Assembly (NCBI RefSeq): GCF_003315515.1
Contig: NZ_QNRY01000026.1
Location: 1-53,520, forward strand
Length of the DNA stretch: 53,520 nt
Direction: 5' to 3'
Source of the DNA: Brenneria salicis ATCC 15712 = DSM 30166
GTDB taxonomy: Bacteria > Pseudomonadota > Gammaproteobacteria > Enterobacterales > Enterobacteriaceae
The notes under the pieces are model-generated. The model was not told where the DNA came from, made no database searches, and saw nothing but the letters and a program-made list of their open reading frames with translations. Position numbers and translations under genes: made by a program. How positions within the stretch are numbered: position 1 is the first letter of the stretch; every line of letters begins with the position of its first letter. Shown here in pieces: positions 8,020 through 16,814 of the stretch.

Positions 8020-9531
8020 ATGGAAACCGTATCTAACTTTATTCAGGGCGCTGTCGTCGCCAGCCGCAGTCAACGCTATGCAGCGGTTTATAACCCGGCG
8101 ACAGGCGAGCAGATTCGTCAGGTTGTCATGTGTCGTGCCGACGAGGTGGAACAGGCTATTGGGGTGGCGGCGGCCGCTTTCCCCGCCTGGTCTAAATATT
8201 CCCCGTTGCGGCGCGCGCGTATTCTGTTTCGTTTCAAGGCGCTGCTGGAAGAAAGGATGGATACGCTGGCCCGGCTGATCTCGCAGGAGCACGGCAAGGT
8301 CTATTCCGACGCGGTTGGGGAATTGACGCGTGGACTGGAGGTGGTGGAGTTTGCCTGCGGTATCCCGCATCTGCAAAAAGGCGAGCATTCGGCCAACGTG
8401 GGAACGGGCGTAGACAGCTACTCGCTGATGCAGCCGCTTGGCGTATGCGCGGGGATTACGCCGTTCAATTTCCCGGCGATGGTGCCGATGTGGATGTTCC
8501 CGATTGCGCTGGCGACCGGAAATACGTTTGTGCTCAAACCGTCGGAAAAAGATCCGTCGCTGTCCGTGATGCTGGCGGAACTGTTGCAGGAAGCGGGGTT
8601 ACCGGACGGCGTATTCAATGTGGTGCAAGGCGACAAAGAGGCGGTTGATGTGCTGCTGAGCGATCCGCGGGTTCAGGCGGTGAGTTTTGTCGGCTCAACG
8701 CCGGTAGCGGAGTACATCTATCAAACGGCGTCGGCGCACGGCAAACGCTGTCAGGCGCTGGGCGGCGCTAAAAACCACTGTATCCTGATGCCGGATGCGG
8801 ACATGGGGATGGCGACCAGCGCCATTATGGGCGCCGCGTTTGGGGCGGCGGGCGAACGTTGTATGGCGTTGTCCGTCGTGGTGGCGGTAGGCGATGAAAC
8901 GGCGGAGACGCTGTGTCAGCGTCTGGAGCAGCAGATTCGAGGCATGCGTGTCGGCCCCGGCCTGGTCGAAGGGCAGGAGAATGAAATGGGGCCGGTTATC
9001 TCGGCTCAGCATAAGCGCAAAATTGCTGACTATATCCAAAGCGGCGTGGATCAGGGCGCCACGTTGCGCATTGATGGCCGCAGGCTGTCGGTAAACGGCC
9101 ACCCGCAGGGGTATTTTATCGGCCCGACGTTATTTGACGGCGTGACGCCGGAAATGAAAATTTACCGTGAAGAGATTTTTGGACCGGTGCTGGCAGTGAT
9201 GCGCGTGCCGGATTATCAGACGGCGGTAACGCTGATCAACAATCACGAGTACGGCAACGGTACGGCGATTTTCACCCGCGATGGTGAAACGGCGCGGCAG
9301 TTCTGTGAAGAAGTTCAGGCCGGGATGGTGGGGGTCAATGTACCGATCCCCGTGCCGATGGCATTCCACAGCTTTGGCGGCTGGAAACGCTCTATTTTCG
9401 GGCCGCTGAATGTTCATGGCAATGACGGCGTGCGTTTCTATACCCGAATGAAAACCGTCACCAGTCGCTGGCCGGCCAGCGTGCGTCTTGAACAACACAA
9501 CAGCAGCTTCGTGATGCCGACAATGGAGTGA
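8020..9531 (+). CDS. iolA: CoA-acylating methylmalonate-semialdehyde dehydrogenase
   Basis: A 503-residue aldehyde dehydrogenase. It converts malonate semialdehyde from inositol breakdown to acetyl-CoA and CO2 with NAD and CoA. Visible features are the GITPFNFPAMVPMWMFPIAL block (about 145-164), the VSFVGSTPVAEYIY nucleotide-binding turn (about 221-234) and the catalytic cysteine Cys281 in GAAGERCMAL. The start at ATG 8020 has AGAGGTG 5-11 nt upstream; the longer frame from 7987 would run into the leader. It is the first gene of the plus-strand iol run and is closely followed by iolD. Confidence 0.95.
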   Translation: METVSNFIQGAVVASRSQRYAAVYNPATGEQIRQVVMCRADEVEQAIGVAAAAFPAWSKYSPLRRARILFRFKALLEERMDTLARLISQEHGKVYSDAVGELTRGLEVVEFACGIPHLQKGEHSANVGTGVDSYSLMQPLGVCAGITPFNFPAMVPMWMFPIALATGNTFVLKPSEKDPSLSVMLAELLQEAGLPDGVFNVVQGDKEAVDVLLSDPRVQAVSFVGSTPVAEYIYQTASAHGKRCQALGGAKNHCILMPDADMGMATSAIMGAAFGAAGERCMALSVVVAVGDETAETLCQRLEQQIRGMRVGPGLVEGQENEMGPVISAQHKRKIADYIQSGVDQGATLRIDGRRLSVNGHPQGYFIGPTLFDGVTPEMKIYREEIFGPVLAVMRVPDYQTAVTLINNHEYGNGTAIFTRDGETARQFCEEVQAGMVGVNVPIPVPMAFHSFGGWKRSIFGPLNVHGNDGVRFYTRMKTVTSRWPASVRLEQHNSSFVMPTME

Positions 9532-9582
9532 TTGATCGTTTCAGGCATCTTCAAAAAAAGCGCTCATACGAAGGAGCACACG

Positions 9583-11514
9583 ATGGATACGCGACGAATG
9601 ACCATGGCGCAAGCGTTGGTCAGGTTTCTTAACCAGCAGTACGTCAGTGTGGATGGTGAGGAAACCCCGTTTGTGCAGGGGGTGATGACGATTTTCGGGC
9701 ATGGCAATGTGCTGGGCATCGGTCAGGCGCTGGAACAGGACGCCGGTCATCTTAGGGTACATCAGGGATGTAATGAGCAGGGGATGGCTCACATCGCCAC
9801 CGGTTTCGCCAAGCAACATCTGCGCCGGAAAATTTATGCCGTGACCTCATCGGTCGGGCCGGGCGCCGCGAATATGGTGACGGCCGCCGCCACCGCCACC
9901 GCCAACCGTATTCCGCTGCTGCTGTTGCCCGGCGATCTGTTTGCCTGTCGGCAACCGGACCCGGTATTGCAGCAGGTTGAGCAGTATCACGATGTTTCGA
10001 TCAGCACCAACGACTGCTTTAAACCGGTCTCCCGTTATTGGGATCGCATCAACCGACCGGAACAATTGATGAGTGCGCTGATCAATGCCATGCGGGTATT
10101 GACCGATCCGGCGGATACCGGCGCGGTGACGCTGTGTCTGCCGCAAGATGTTCAGGCGGAAGTCTGGGATTATCCCGCAGCGTTCTTCCGTAAACGCGTG
10201 CATCACATTGAACGCCGTCCTCCTGACGTCGCCCGGCTGGAAGCGGCGGCGGCCTTGATCCGGCGCAAACAGCGGCCAATACTGATTTGCGGCGGCGGCG
10301 TGCGTTATGCCGGCGCGCATACGGCGTTACGGCAATTTGCGGAGCAGTTCACCATTCCTTTCGCTGAAACGCAGGCTGGCAAAGGGGCGGTGGTATCGTC
10401 ACATCCGCTCAATTGCGGCGGTATTGGGGTAACCGGCGGGCTGCCCGCTAACCGGCTGGCGCGGGAAGCGGATCTGGTGATTGGCGTCGGCACGCGGCTA
10501 ACCGATTTCACCACCGGTTCGAAATCCCTGTTCCAGCACCCGGATGTCGATTTTCTGCTGCTGAACGTCGCCGAGTTTGATGCGCTGAAACTGGATGCGC
10601 TGCCGCTGATTGCCGATGCGCGCATCGGGCTGGAAATGTTGTCCCAGCGCCTGACTGCTGTGAACTATCGCAGTCGCTGGCAGGATGAAATCGCGCAGGC
10701 GCGATCCGTGTGGCAAACCGAACTACACCGGCTGTTTACTTTGCAGGATGCGGGCGAACGGGTTCCAGAGGTAGTGGACGGGCTAGCGGATAAGCTTGAT
10801 GAGTACCGCCGGATGTTGGCTACTCACCTGACGCAAACGCGTGTGTTGGGGCTACTGAACGAAAAGCTGGAGGAGGATGCCATCGTCGTTGGCGCCGCGG
10901 GATCGTTGCCGGGGGATTTACAGCGTCTCTGGCAGGTTCGTACGCCGGATAGTTATCATCTGGAGTACGGCTACTCTTGCATGGGATATGAAATTGCTGC
11001 CGCGATCGGGGCGCGTCTGGCCGCGCCGGAACAGCCGGTTTATGCGATGGTGGGAGACGGTTCGTATCTGATGTTGCACACGGAACTGCAAACCGCCGTG
11101 CAGGAAGGAATAAAAATCACCGTTTTACTGTTTGATAATGCGGGATTTGGCTGCATCAACAACCTGCAAATGAGCCAGGGAATGGGGAGTTTCTGTACCG
11201 AGAATCGCCACCGTTGCCCGGACACCGGACAACTGTGCGGGCCGCTGGTACCCGTTGATTTTGCCGGCAATGCCGAGAGTTACGGTTGTAAAGCATGGCG
11301 GGTGCATGATGAGGCGTCATTGCTGGAAGCGTTGACGATGTCCCGGCGGCATCCCGGCCCGGTCTTGCTGGATATTAAAGTTCTGCCTAAAACCATGACG
11401 CACGGTTATGAATCATGGTGGCGCACCGGTACGGCGCAGGTAGCCGATAACCCTGAGATAGAAGCCGCGGCGCGCCAGGTCAGAGATAAATTGTCAGACG
11501 CCCGGCAGTATTGA
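9583..11514 (+). CDS. iolD: 3D-(3,5/4)-trihydroxycyclohexane-1,2-dione acylhydrolase
   Basis: A 643-residue thiamine diphosphate enzyme that opens the ring of the diketone formed by IolE, yielding 5-deoxyglucuronate. It has the acetolactate-synthase-like layout: an N-terminal pyrimidine-binding domain ([20 protein letters not shown] with the catalytic Glu, about 59-78), a central domain ([20 protein letters not shown]) and a C-terminal cofactor-binding domain with [21 protein letters not shown] and [13 protein letters not shown]. The start at ATG 9583 is set by AAGGAG at 9571-9576; a TTG frame extension to 9532 is rejected. The gene ends in the first copy of a 17-bp tandem repeat. Confidence 0.95.
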   Translation: MDTRRMTMAQALVRFLNQQYVSVDGEETPFVQGVMTIFGHGNVLGIGQALEQDAGHLRVHQGCNEQGMAHIATGFAKQHLRRKIYAVTSSVGPGAANMVTAAATATANRIPLLLLPGDLFACRQPDPVLQQVEQYHDVSISTNDCFKPVSRYWDRINRPEQLMSALINAMRVLTDPADTGAVTLCLPQDVQAEVWDYPAAFFRKRVHHIERRPPDVARLEAAAALIRRKQRPILICGGGVRYAGAHTALRQFAEQFTIPFAETQAGKGAVVSSHPLNCGGIGVTGGLPANRLAREADLVIGVGTRLTDFTTGSKSLFQHPDVDFLLLNVAEFDALKLDALPLIADARIGLEMLSQRLTAVNYRSRWQDEIAQARSVWQTELHRLFTLQDAGERVPEVVDGLADKLDEYRRMLATHLTQTRVLGLLNEKLEEDAIVVGAAGSLPGDLQRLWQVRTPDSYHLEYGYSCMGYEIAAAIGARLAAPEQPVYAMVGDGSYLMLHTELQTAVQEGIKITVLLFDNAGFGCINNLQMSQGMGSFCTENRHRCPDTGQLCGPLVPVDFAGNAESYGCKAWRVHDEASLLEALTMSRRHPGPVLLDIKVLPKTMTHGYESWWRTGTAQVADNPEIEAAARQVRDKLSDARQY

Positions 11515-11595
11515 TCCCTGTTTGCCAGTGATCATGGTTTTCCAGAGATTATTGTTCTCCAGCGATCATGGTTTTCCGGCAATCATAGTTTTACG
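11512..11595. repeat. Five tandem 17-bp imperfect repeats overlapping the iolD stop codon
   Basis: Five units follow head to tail: TGATCCCTGTTTGCCAG (11512), TGATCATGGTTTTCCAG (11529), AGATTATTGTTCTCCAG (11546), CGATCATGGTTTTCCGG (11563) and CAATCATAGTTTTACG (11580). The first unit begins with the iolD TGA stop codon. Spacing is exactly 17 bp, which is not a multiple of three. The array has no spacers, so it is not CRISPR. Its function is unknown; it may be replication-slippage DNA or a binding array. Confidence 0.75.
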
Positions 11596-11600
11596 TTTAC

Positions 11601-11631
11601 GCTATCCCGCCGTCGCCACTGGCGGGATAGC
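11601..11631. terminator. Stem-loop downstream of iolD, possible terminator or mRNA 3' end
   Basis: A perfect 11-bp inverted repeat, GCTATCCCGCC / GGCGGGATAGC, with a 9-nt loop lies about 90 nt after the iolD stop. No T run follows on the plus strand, while an A run (11634-11640) would give a T run only on the minus strand. It may therefore be an RNA-processing or stability element and not a classical rho-independent terminator. Confidence 0.5.
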
Positions 11632-11640
11632 GAGCAAAAA

Positions 11641-11656
11641 TGGAATGTATGTTTCA
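11641..11656. promoter_or_regulatory. IolR-type operator-like site TGGAA-N6-TTTCA
   Basis: TGGAA-TGTATG-TTTCA differs at one position from a perfect TGAAA-N6-TTTCA repeat as seen upstream of iolA. It lies in the 554-nt region between iolD and iolG. Assignment to the adjacent RpiR-type regulator is inferred. Confidence 0.45.
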
Positions 11657-11747
11657 TTTTTGCTTGTCGATAGCAATTTCCCTGATATGCCACTTCTTCT
11701 GTGATCCCTTCATTTTTGCCCTATTTGTTTCTGTATTTCATCTAATG

Positions 11748-11763
11748 TGTGATTCTGATCACA
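11748..11763. promoter_or_regulatory. CRP-binding site upstream of iolG
   Basis: TGTGA-TTCTGA-TCACA matches the cAMP receptor protein consensus TGTGA-N6-TCACA at all ten half-site positions. It lies 306 nt before the iolG start codon and about 70 nt upstream of a third operator-like repeat, implying a second promoter for iolG and the transporter genes under catabolite control. Confidence 0.75.
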
Positions 11764-11832
11764 AAAATCATTGAATCTGTCACGGAAATGTTAACTGACA
11801 CGCAAAAATATAACTTTCAAATTAACTAAAAA

Positions 11833-11848
11833 TAAAATAAATGTTTTA
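11833..11848. promoter_or_regulatory. Operator-like inverted repeat TAAAA-N6-TTTTA
   Basis: TAAAA-TAAATG-TTTTA keeps the 5-6-5 geometry of the iolA-upstream repeat with symmetric changes in both half-sites. The surrounding DNA is AT-rich, so chance occurrence is possible. The 11849-12068 segment after it shows no gene; it probably carries the promoter and leader of iolG. Confidence 0.35.
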
Positions 11849-12068
11849 TTTTACCTGTCAGACATTTTGCTAAAGAACAAAGGCAGGGAAACGTGCAGTC
11901 AAGCCTGTTGTTAATCGTGGTTCCGTTTTCCACCTTACGGTATTTGTACCCCATCGATTTTAAATTGCAGCCGGTCGGCACACTGGTAATCGACGATGCG
12001 AAATCAGCAACTTGAAAATAGCGGGTACAACAACTTGCATGAGTAACTCAGCTATCAAGGGAGCCTTT

Positions 12069-13055
12069 ATGTTTAACATCGCTTTATTGGGCGCGGGTCG
12101 TATTGGTCAGGTCCATGCCGTGAACATCACTGAACACAAAGAAACCAATCTTTATGCCGTGGTTGATCCCAATCCGGCCAATGCCCAGGCCTTATCCGAG
12201 CGCTATCACGCCCAGGTGCGCACCATCAATGAAGTGATGGGCGATCCCGCTGTTCACGCGGTGCTGATAGCTTCCGCAACGGATACCCACGCCGATCTGA
12301 TTGAACTGGCGGCGAAAAACGGCAAAGCCATTTTTTGTGAGAAACCCGTACATCTGGATATCGCCCGTGTGCGGGATTGTCTGACGGTGGTGGAGCAACA
12401 GCGGGTGCCGTTGTTTGTCGGCTTTAACCGTCGTTACGATCCGCAGTTCCGCCGGGTGAAAACCCTGTCTGAAGCGGGAAACATCGGCAAAGCGGAATCT
12501 CTGCTGATTGTCTCCCGCGATCCGTCGCCGCCGCCGGCTGAATATGTTCGTGTTTCCGGCGGCATGTTCCGCGACATGACCATTCATGATTTCGATATGG
12601 CCCGATTCATCATGGGGGAAGAGCCGGTTTCGGTGTTCGCTCAGGGTAGTAATCTGGTCGATCCGGCGATCGGGCAGGCGGGGGATATTGATACCGCCTT
12701 TGTGGTGCTGAAATTTGCGTCCGGCGCGATGGCGACCATCGTCAACAGCCGTCGTTCCGGCTATGGCTATGACCAGCGTCTGGAACTGCACGGCGCCGGA
12801 GGCGTACTGAGCGCCGGCAATATTCGTGAAAACGTGGTGGAGCAGTGGACGGACGATGGCTGTCTGGCAGCGAAACCTGAGCATTTCTTCCTGCAACGCT
12901 ATCAATCGGCTTATGTCGCGGAGTGGAACCATTTTGTCGAGGTCCTCAATGGCCGTGTTCAGCCGGAATGCACCGGGCTGGATGGCGAACGCGCGCTTTA
13001 TCTGGCGGATAAAGCGTTGGAATCGTTGGTTCAAGGCAAAGCGATCACGCTGTAA
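12069..13055 (+). CDS. iolG: myo-inositol 2-dehydrogenase (Gfo/Idh/MocA family)
   Basis: A 328-residue NAD-dependent oxidoreductase. It oxidises myo-inositol to 2-keto-myo-inositol, the first catabolic step. The N-terminal Rossmann motif is GAGRIGQVHA (about residues 8-17), the signature EKPV follows around residue 97, and the catalytic DMTIHDFDMARF segment holds the conserved Asp and His. The start at ATG 12069 has AAGGGAG about 6 nt upstream; a longer frame from 12012 is not supported. The periplasmic binding-protein gene of the inositol importer follows after 52 nt. Confidence 0.9.
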   Translation: MFNIALLGAGRIGQVHAVNITEHKETNLYAVVDPNPANAQALSERYHAQVRTINEVMGDPAVHAVLIASATDTHADLIELAAKNGKAIFCEKPVHLDIARVRDCLTVVEQQRVPLFVGFNRRYDPQFRRVKTLSEAGNIGKAESLLIVSRDPSPPPAEYVRVSGGMFRDMTIHDFDMARFIMGEEPVSVFAQGSNLVDPAIGQAGDIDTAFVVLKFASGAMATIVNSRRSGYGYDQRLELHGAGGVLSAGNIRENVVEQWTDDGCLAAKPEHFFLQRYQSAYVAEWNHFVEVLNGRVQPECTGLDGERALYLADKALESLVQGKAITL

Positions 13056-13107
13056 TCCGACCGGCGATTCATACCCTACACCTACCATTGATGCAGAGAA
13101 AAGACGC

Positions 13108-14064
13108 ATGAAAAAGATAATCAACATGACCGCTATCTCCCTCGCGCTGGGTCTTTCCGGTTTTGCTCAGGCGCAGAATGAGCCGATCGTTTTCAGTACG
13201 CCCAACCTGGCCTTGCCGTTCGAAGTTCACATGCAGCGCACTGCCGTGAAAACCGCCAAAGAACTGGGCGTGAATTTGCAGGTGCTTGATAGTCAGGGCA
13301 GTTCGCCGAAACAGGCCGCCGATCTGGAAAACGCGATCACCAGTGGCGCGAAGGGCTTTGTGGTATCGCCGAATGATGTGAATGCGGTATCCAGCGCCGT
13401 CACCGAAATTCAGGAAGCCAATTTGCCGGTCGTCACACTGGATCGATCCGTGAAAACGGAAAAAGTCGTGCCGCATTTTGGCGCCAATAACTACAAAGGC
13501 GGTCAGGCAATCGGGGATTATGTCAAAAGCCAATTCCCGGACGGGGCCGAAATCATCCTGCTGACCGGGCAACCTGGTTCCTCTTCCAATATCGAACGTA
13601 CTCAGGGGATTCGTGACAGCCTGAAGGAAGGCGGCGCCAAATACCGTATTGTCGCCGATCAAACCGGTAACTGGATGCGTTCCGAAGGAATGCGCATTGT
13701 GGAAAGCGTTCTGCCATCGTTGCCGAAGCGTCCGCAGGTGATTCTTTCCGCCAATGACGACATGGCGTTGGGCGCGATTGAAGCGTTGCAGGGGCAGGGA
13801 CTGAAACCCGGCGACATCATGGTGACCGGCTTTGATGCCGTGCCGGAAGCGCTGGCCCGTGTGCGGGAAGGCTGGTTGACGGTGACCGCCGATCAGCGTC
13901 CAGGCTACGCCGTGACAACCGCGTTGACGCAATTGACCAACAATATCCGCAACCAGACGCCTATCACCGGCGCCGACTATCCACCGACCATGATTACCAA
14001 AGATAACCTGAATGACGCTGAGCGTATTAGCGAAGCGGGCAACACCAGCAAAGCGGGTAAATAG
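13108..14064 (+). CDS. Periplasmic sugar-binding protein of an inositol-type ABC importer
   Basis: A 318-residue ribose-type (peripla_BP_4) binding protein with a Sec signal peptide MKKIINMTAISLALGLSG... cleaved after AQA near residue 23. Family features include LDSQGSSPKQAADLENAITSG, the hinge region VVTLDRSVKTEKVVPHFGANN and ILSANDDMALGAIEALQ followed by GFDAVPEAL. It sits between iolG and the ATPase and permease genes of the importer, so myo-inositol is the likely ligand. Caulobacter uses an IbpA-IatA-IatP system of the same kind. A palindrome at 14085-14104 separates it from the ATPase gene, which may help keep binding protein in excess. Confidence 0.85.
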   Translation: MKKIINMTAISLALGLSGFAQAQNEPIVFSTPNLALPFEVHMQRTAVKTAKELGVNLQVLDSQGSSPKQAADLENAITSGAKGFVVSPNDVNAVSSAVTEIQEANLPVVTLDRSVKTEKVVPHFGANNYKGGQAIGDYVKSQFPDGAEIILLTGQPGSSSNIERTQGIRDSLKEGGAKYRIVADQTGNWMRSEGMRIVESVLPSLPKRPQVILSANDDMALGAIEALQGQGLKPGDIMVTGFDAVPEALARVREGWLTVTADQRPGYAVTTALTQLTNNIRNQTPITGADYPPTMITKDNLNDAERISEAGNTSKAGK

Positions 14065-14084
14065 CTTACCGGCTCCTTCCCGCT

Positions 14085-14104
14085 ATTCCCGCGCAGGCGG
14101 GAAT
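14085..14104. repeat. Palindrome of dRS3/REP-like form in the importer operon
   Basis: ATTCCCGC-GCAG-GCGGGAAT is a perfect 8-bp stem with a 4-nt loop, matching the general pattern ATTCCC-N8-GGGAAT. It lies 21 nt after the binding-protein stop codon and 98 nt before the ATPase start. Such stems commonly stabilise the upstream message. A single copy was seen in the window. Confidence 0.7.
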
Positions 14105-14201
14105 GACCAACCAGCGGCGGAAATGAGGGAGCGGGCAGGAAAAAACCGAGCGGGCCGGAACGTTAGATCAGGAAAGCCTGTAATTGAGGAGAGTAAGCAT
14201 C

Positions 14202-15746
14202 ATGCAACCCTTACTGAAAATTACCGACCTGACCAAAAGCTTTTCCGGCGTCTGGGCCTTGAGCAAAGCCCAATTGATGGTTATGCCGGGGGAAATTCAT
14301 GCGCTGCTGGGAGAAAATGGCGCCGGTAAATCGACGCTGCTGAAAGCGCTGGCCGGTGCGCAGCCGCAGACCAGCGGTGATATCTGGTTCGGCGGGAAAG
14401 TACTGTCGGTGCAGGATTCTCCCGTCGAGCGGCAAAAGCAGGGCATCGTCACCATTTATCAGGAATTTAATCTGCTGCCGAATATGACGGTGGCGGAGAA
14501 TATGTTTCTGGGGCGCGAACCCTGTCGCGGCAAGCTGTTTGTGGAAACATCCTTAGTCAATCAGGAAGCCAAAGCGGTACTGGATTATCTGCAACTGAAT
14601 ATCACGCCGACCACACAAGTCGCGCGTCTGAGCGTCGCGCAGCAACAGATGGTGGAAATCGCCAGAGCATTAACCCTTAACGCCCGTCTGATCGTGATGG
14701 ATGAACCGTCCGCCGCGCTGAGCGACAGCGAAGTAGAAAGTCTGCATCGAGTGGTACGCGAGTTGAAGGGCCGGGGCGTCAGCGTAATCTACGTGACGCA
14801 CCGTTTGCATGAGGTCTTCCAACTGTGTGATCGCTTCACCGTCTTTCAGGATGGTCGCTACAGCGGTTCAGGCGAGGTGGCGCAGACCAACGTCCAAGAG
14901 ATTATCCGCCTGATGGTGGGGCGTGATGTGGTATTCAACCGTCGTCCCGCCAGTGAAACGCATCATCTGGATAAACCGGTGCGGCTGGCGGTCAACGGGC
15001 TCAGCCGGGAAAAACCGCCGTTGGATACGCACGGCATCGCGCTGAACGATATCAGTTTTCAGGTTCATACGGGGGAAGTGCTGGGGATCGCCGGGCTGGT
15101 AGGCGCCGGACGAACCGAGATCGCCCGTTGTCTGTTCGGGGCTGACAAATTCACCGCCGGTGAGTTTTTGCTGGACGGCCAGCCCTATCACCCCACCAAT
15201 CCCATGCATGCGTTGTCGCAAGGCTTCGCGCTGGTTCCTGAGGATCGCAAGAAAGAGGGCGCGGTGCTGGGATTACCCATCCGCGACAACATCACGCTGT
15301 CCAGTTTGTCTTCATTGCTGTGCTGGCGCTGGTTCGTGAATACCCGCAAGGAGGATCAACTGATTGAGTCCTACCGTCAGGCGTTGCGCATCAAAATGGT
15401 GGATAGCCAGCAAGAGGTGCGCAAACTGTCCGGCGGCAACCAGCAAAAAGTGATTCTGGCCCGGTGTATGGCCCTCGGTCCGAAAGTCTTAATCGTTGAT
15501 GAGCCGACGCGCGGTATTGACGTCGGCACCAAATCCGAAGTGCATCAGGTGTTATTCGATATGGCCAGGCAGGGCGTGGCCGTGATTGTTATTTCTTCCG
15601 ATTTGCCGGAAATCCTGGCGATTTCCGATCGCATTATCACGCTCAGCGAAGGACGTCTCAGCGGAGAGATACATGGCGATGACGCCAGTGAAGAGAAACT
15701 GATGACCATGATGGCCATCTGTCAGGATGCACAACACGCAGCATAA
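14202..15746 (+). CDS. Sugar ABC importer ATP-binding protein with two nucleotide-binding domains
   Basis: A 514-residue MglA/RbsA-type ATPase made of two fused ABC domains. Domain 1 has Walker A GENGAGKST (about 39-47), signature LSVAQQQMVEIARAL and Walker B LIVMDEPSAALS. Domain 2 has the degenerate Walker A GLVGAGRTEIARC usual for the family, signature LSGGNQQKVILARC and Walker B VLIVDEPTRGIDVGTK. The ATG at 14202 is preceded by GAGGAG, so the TTG at 14184 is not used. It energises the inositol-type importer together with the flanking binding-protein and permease genes. The stop is followed after 12 nt by the permease gene. Confidence 0.92.
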   Translation: MQPLLKITDLTKSFSGVWALSKAQLMVMPGEIHALLGENGAGKSTLLKALAGAQPQTSGDIWFGGKVLSVQDSPVERQKQGIVTIYQEFNLLPNMTVAENMFLGREPCRGKLFVETSLVNQEAKAVLDYLQLNITPTTQVARLSVAQQQMVEIARALTLNARLIVMDEPSAALSDSEVESLHRVVRELKGRGVSVIYVTHRLHEVFQLCDRFTVFQDGRYSGSGEVAQTNVQEIIRLMVGRDVVFNRRPASETHHLDKPVRLAVNGLSREKPPLDTHGIALNDISFQVHTGEVLGIAGLVGAGRTEIARCLFGADKFTAGEFLLDGQPYHPTNPMHALSQGFALVPEDRKKEGAVLGLPIRDNITLSSLSSLLCWRWFVNTRKEDQLIESYRQALRIKMVDSQQEVRKLSGGNQQKVILARCMALGPKVLIVDEPTRGIDVGTKSEVHQVLFDMARQGVAVIVISSDLPEILAISDRIITLSEGRLSGEIHGDDASEEKLMTMMAICQDAQHAA

Positions 15747-15758
15747 CGGAGGTGACGC

Positions 15759-16790
15759 ATGTCGCAGCAGCCGCTTTCTAAGATCAGCGTACCGTCCAGC
15801 AATCCCGGACGTTTCGATCCCATTGCGTTTTTTGAACGTTTTGGCGTGTTTATTTTTATGATTTTATTGCTGATTTTCTTTCAGTCTCAGAACAGCAATT
15901 TTCTGACCGAGCGCAATATCACCAATATTCTTACCGAGGTTTCCATCTACGGCATCATGGCGGTGGGGATGACCTTCGTCATTCTGACGGCAGGCATCGA
16001 TCTGTCGGTGGGCTCCATTCTGGCGGTCTGCGCGATCACGGCGGCGTCACTCATCAAAGGCGATAACTTCACCACCGTCGATCCTGATGCCTGGTACGGC
16101 ATGAGTTGGCTGGTTGGACTGGGCGTTTGTCTGGCGATGGGCACGTTGATTGGGTTTTTGCATGGGCTGGGCGTCACTCGCCTGCGTCTGCCGCCGTTTA
16201 TCGTCACCCTGGGCGGAATGACCATCTGGCGTGGTCTGACGCTGGTCATAAACGACGGCGCGCCCATCGCCGGATTTGATGCCGGATACCGCTGGTGGGG
16301 ACGTGGAGAAATATTGGGCATCTCCGTACCCATCTGGATTTTTGCGCTGGTGGCGCTGGCGGGTTTTCTGGCGCTGCATAAAACCCGCTGGGGACGGTTC
16401 GTCTACGCCATCGGCGGCAATACGGAAGCCGCACGGTTGGCGGGCGTCAATGTGCAGCGGGTGCTGGTGAGCGTGTATGTGGCGATCGGCTGTCTGGCTG
16501 GGCTGGCGGGCTTCATTCTCAGCGCCCGTCTGGGCAGCGCGGAAGCGGTCGCCGGGATCACGTTTGAACTGCGCGTCATCGCGTCGGTGGTGATCGGCGG
16601 CACCTCGCTGATGGGCGGATATGGCCGTATCAGCGGCACGATTATCGGCTCGATCATCATGGGGATTCTGATTAACGGTCTGGTGCTGATGAATGTTTCG
16701 GCCTACTACCAGCAGATTATCACCGGTCTGATTATTGTCCTGGCGGTGGCGTTTGATACCTACGCCAAGAGTCGTCGCGGCGCCATCTGA
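15759..16790 (+). CDS. Sugar ABC importer permease (RbsC/IatP-like)
   Basis: A 343-residue inner-membrane protein with eight to ten hydrophobic segments. Typical BPD_transp_2 landmarks are MAVGMTFVILTAGIDLSVGS, LPPFIVTLGGMTIWRGLTL, YAIGGNTEAARLAGVNV and VASVVIGGTSLMGGYGRISGT. It should form the homodimeric channel of the importer. The ATG at 15759 has GGAGGTGACGC just upstream. A degraded Gfo/Idh gene follows it. Confidence 0.92.
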   Translation: MSQQPLSKISVPSSNPGRFDPIAFFERFGVFIFMILLLIFFQSQNSNFLTERNITNILTEVSIYGIMAVGMTFVILTAGIDLSVGSILAVCAITAASLIKGDNFTTVDPDAWYGMSWLVGLGVCLAMGTLIGFLHGLGVTRLRLPPFIVTLGGMTIWRGLTLVINDGAPIAGFDAGYRWWGRGEILGISVPIWIFALVALAGFLALHKTRWGRFVYAIGGNTEAARLAGVNVQRVLVSVYVAIGCLAGLAGFILSARLGSAEAVAGITFELRVIASVVIGGTSLMGGYGRISGTIIGSIIMGILINGLVLMNVSAYYQQIITGLIIVLAVAFDTYAKSRRGAI

Positions 16791-16814
16791 CAGACACAGG
16801 CTGAACCCTGCTGA

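Noticed and set aside
8418-9102. Several minus-strand ORFs opposite iolA
   Set aside because: Mutually overlapping shadow frames without motifs.
11512-11595. Tandem repeats as a CRISPR array
   Set aside because: Units are contiguous with no spacers, only 17 bp long, and no cas gene is present.
12192-13127. 311-codon minus-strand ORF opposite iolG
   Set aside because: No recognisable motif and fully antisense to a clear Gfo/Idh gene.
16735-16800. Extension of the Gfo/Idh remnant into the permease gene
   Set aside because: The overlapping part is out-of-frame permease sequence; only the part after about 16815 resembles a dehydrogenase.
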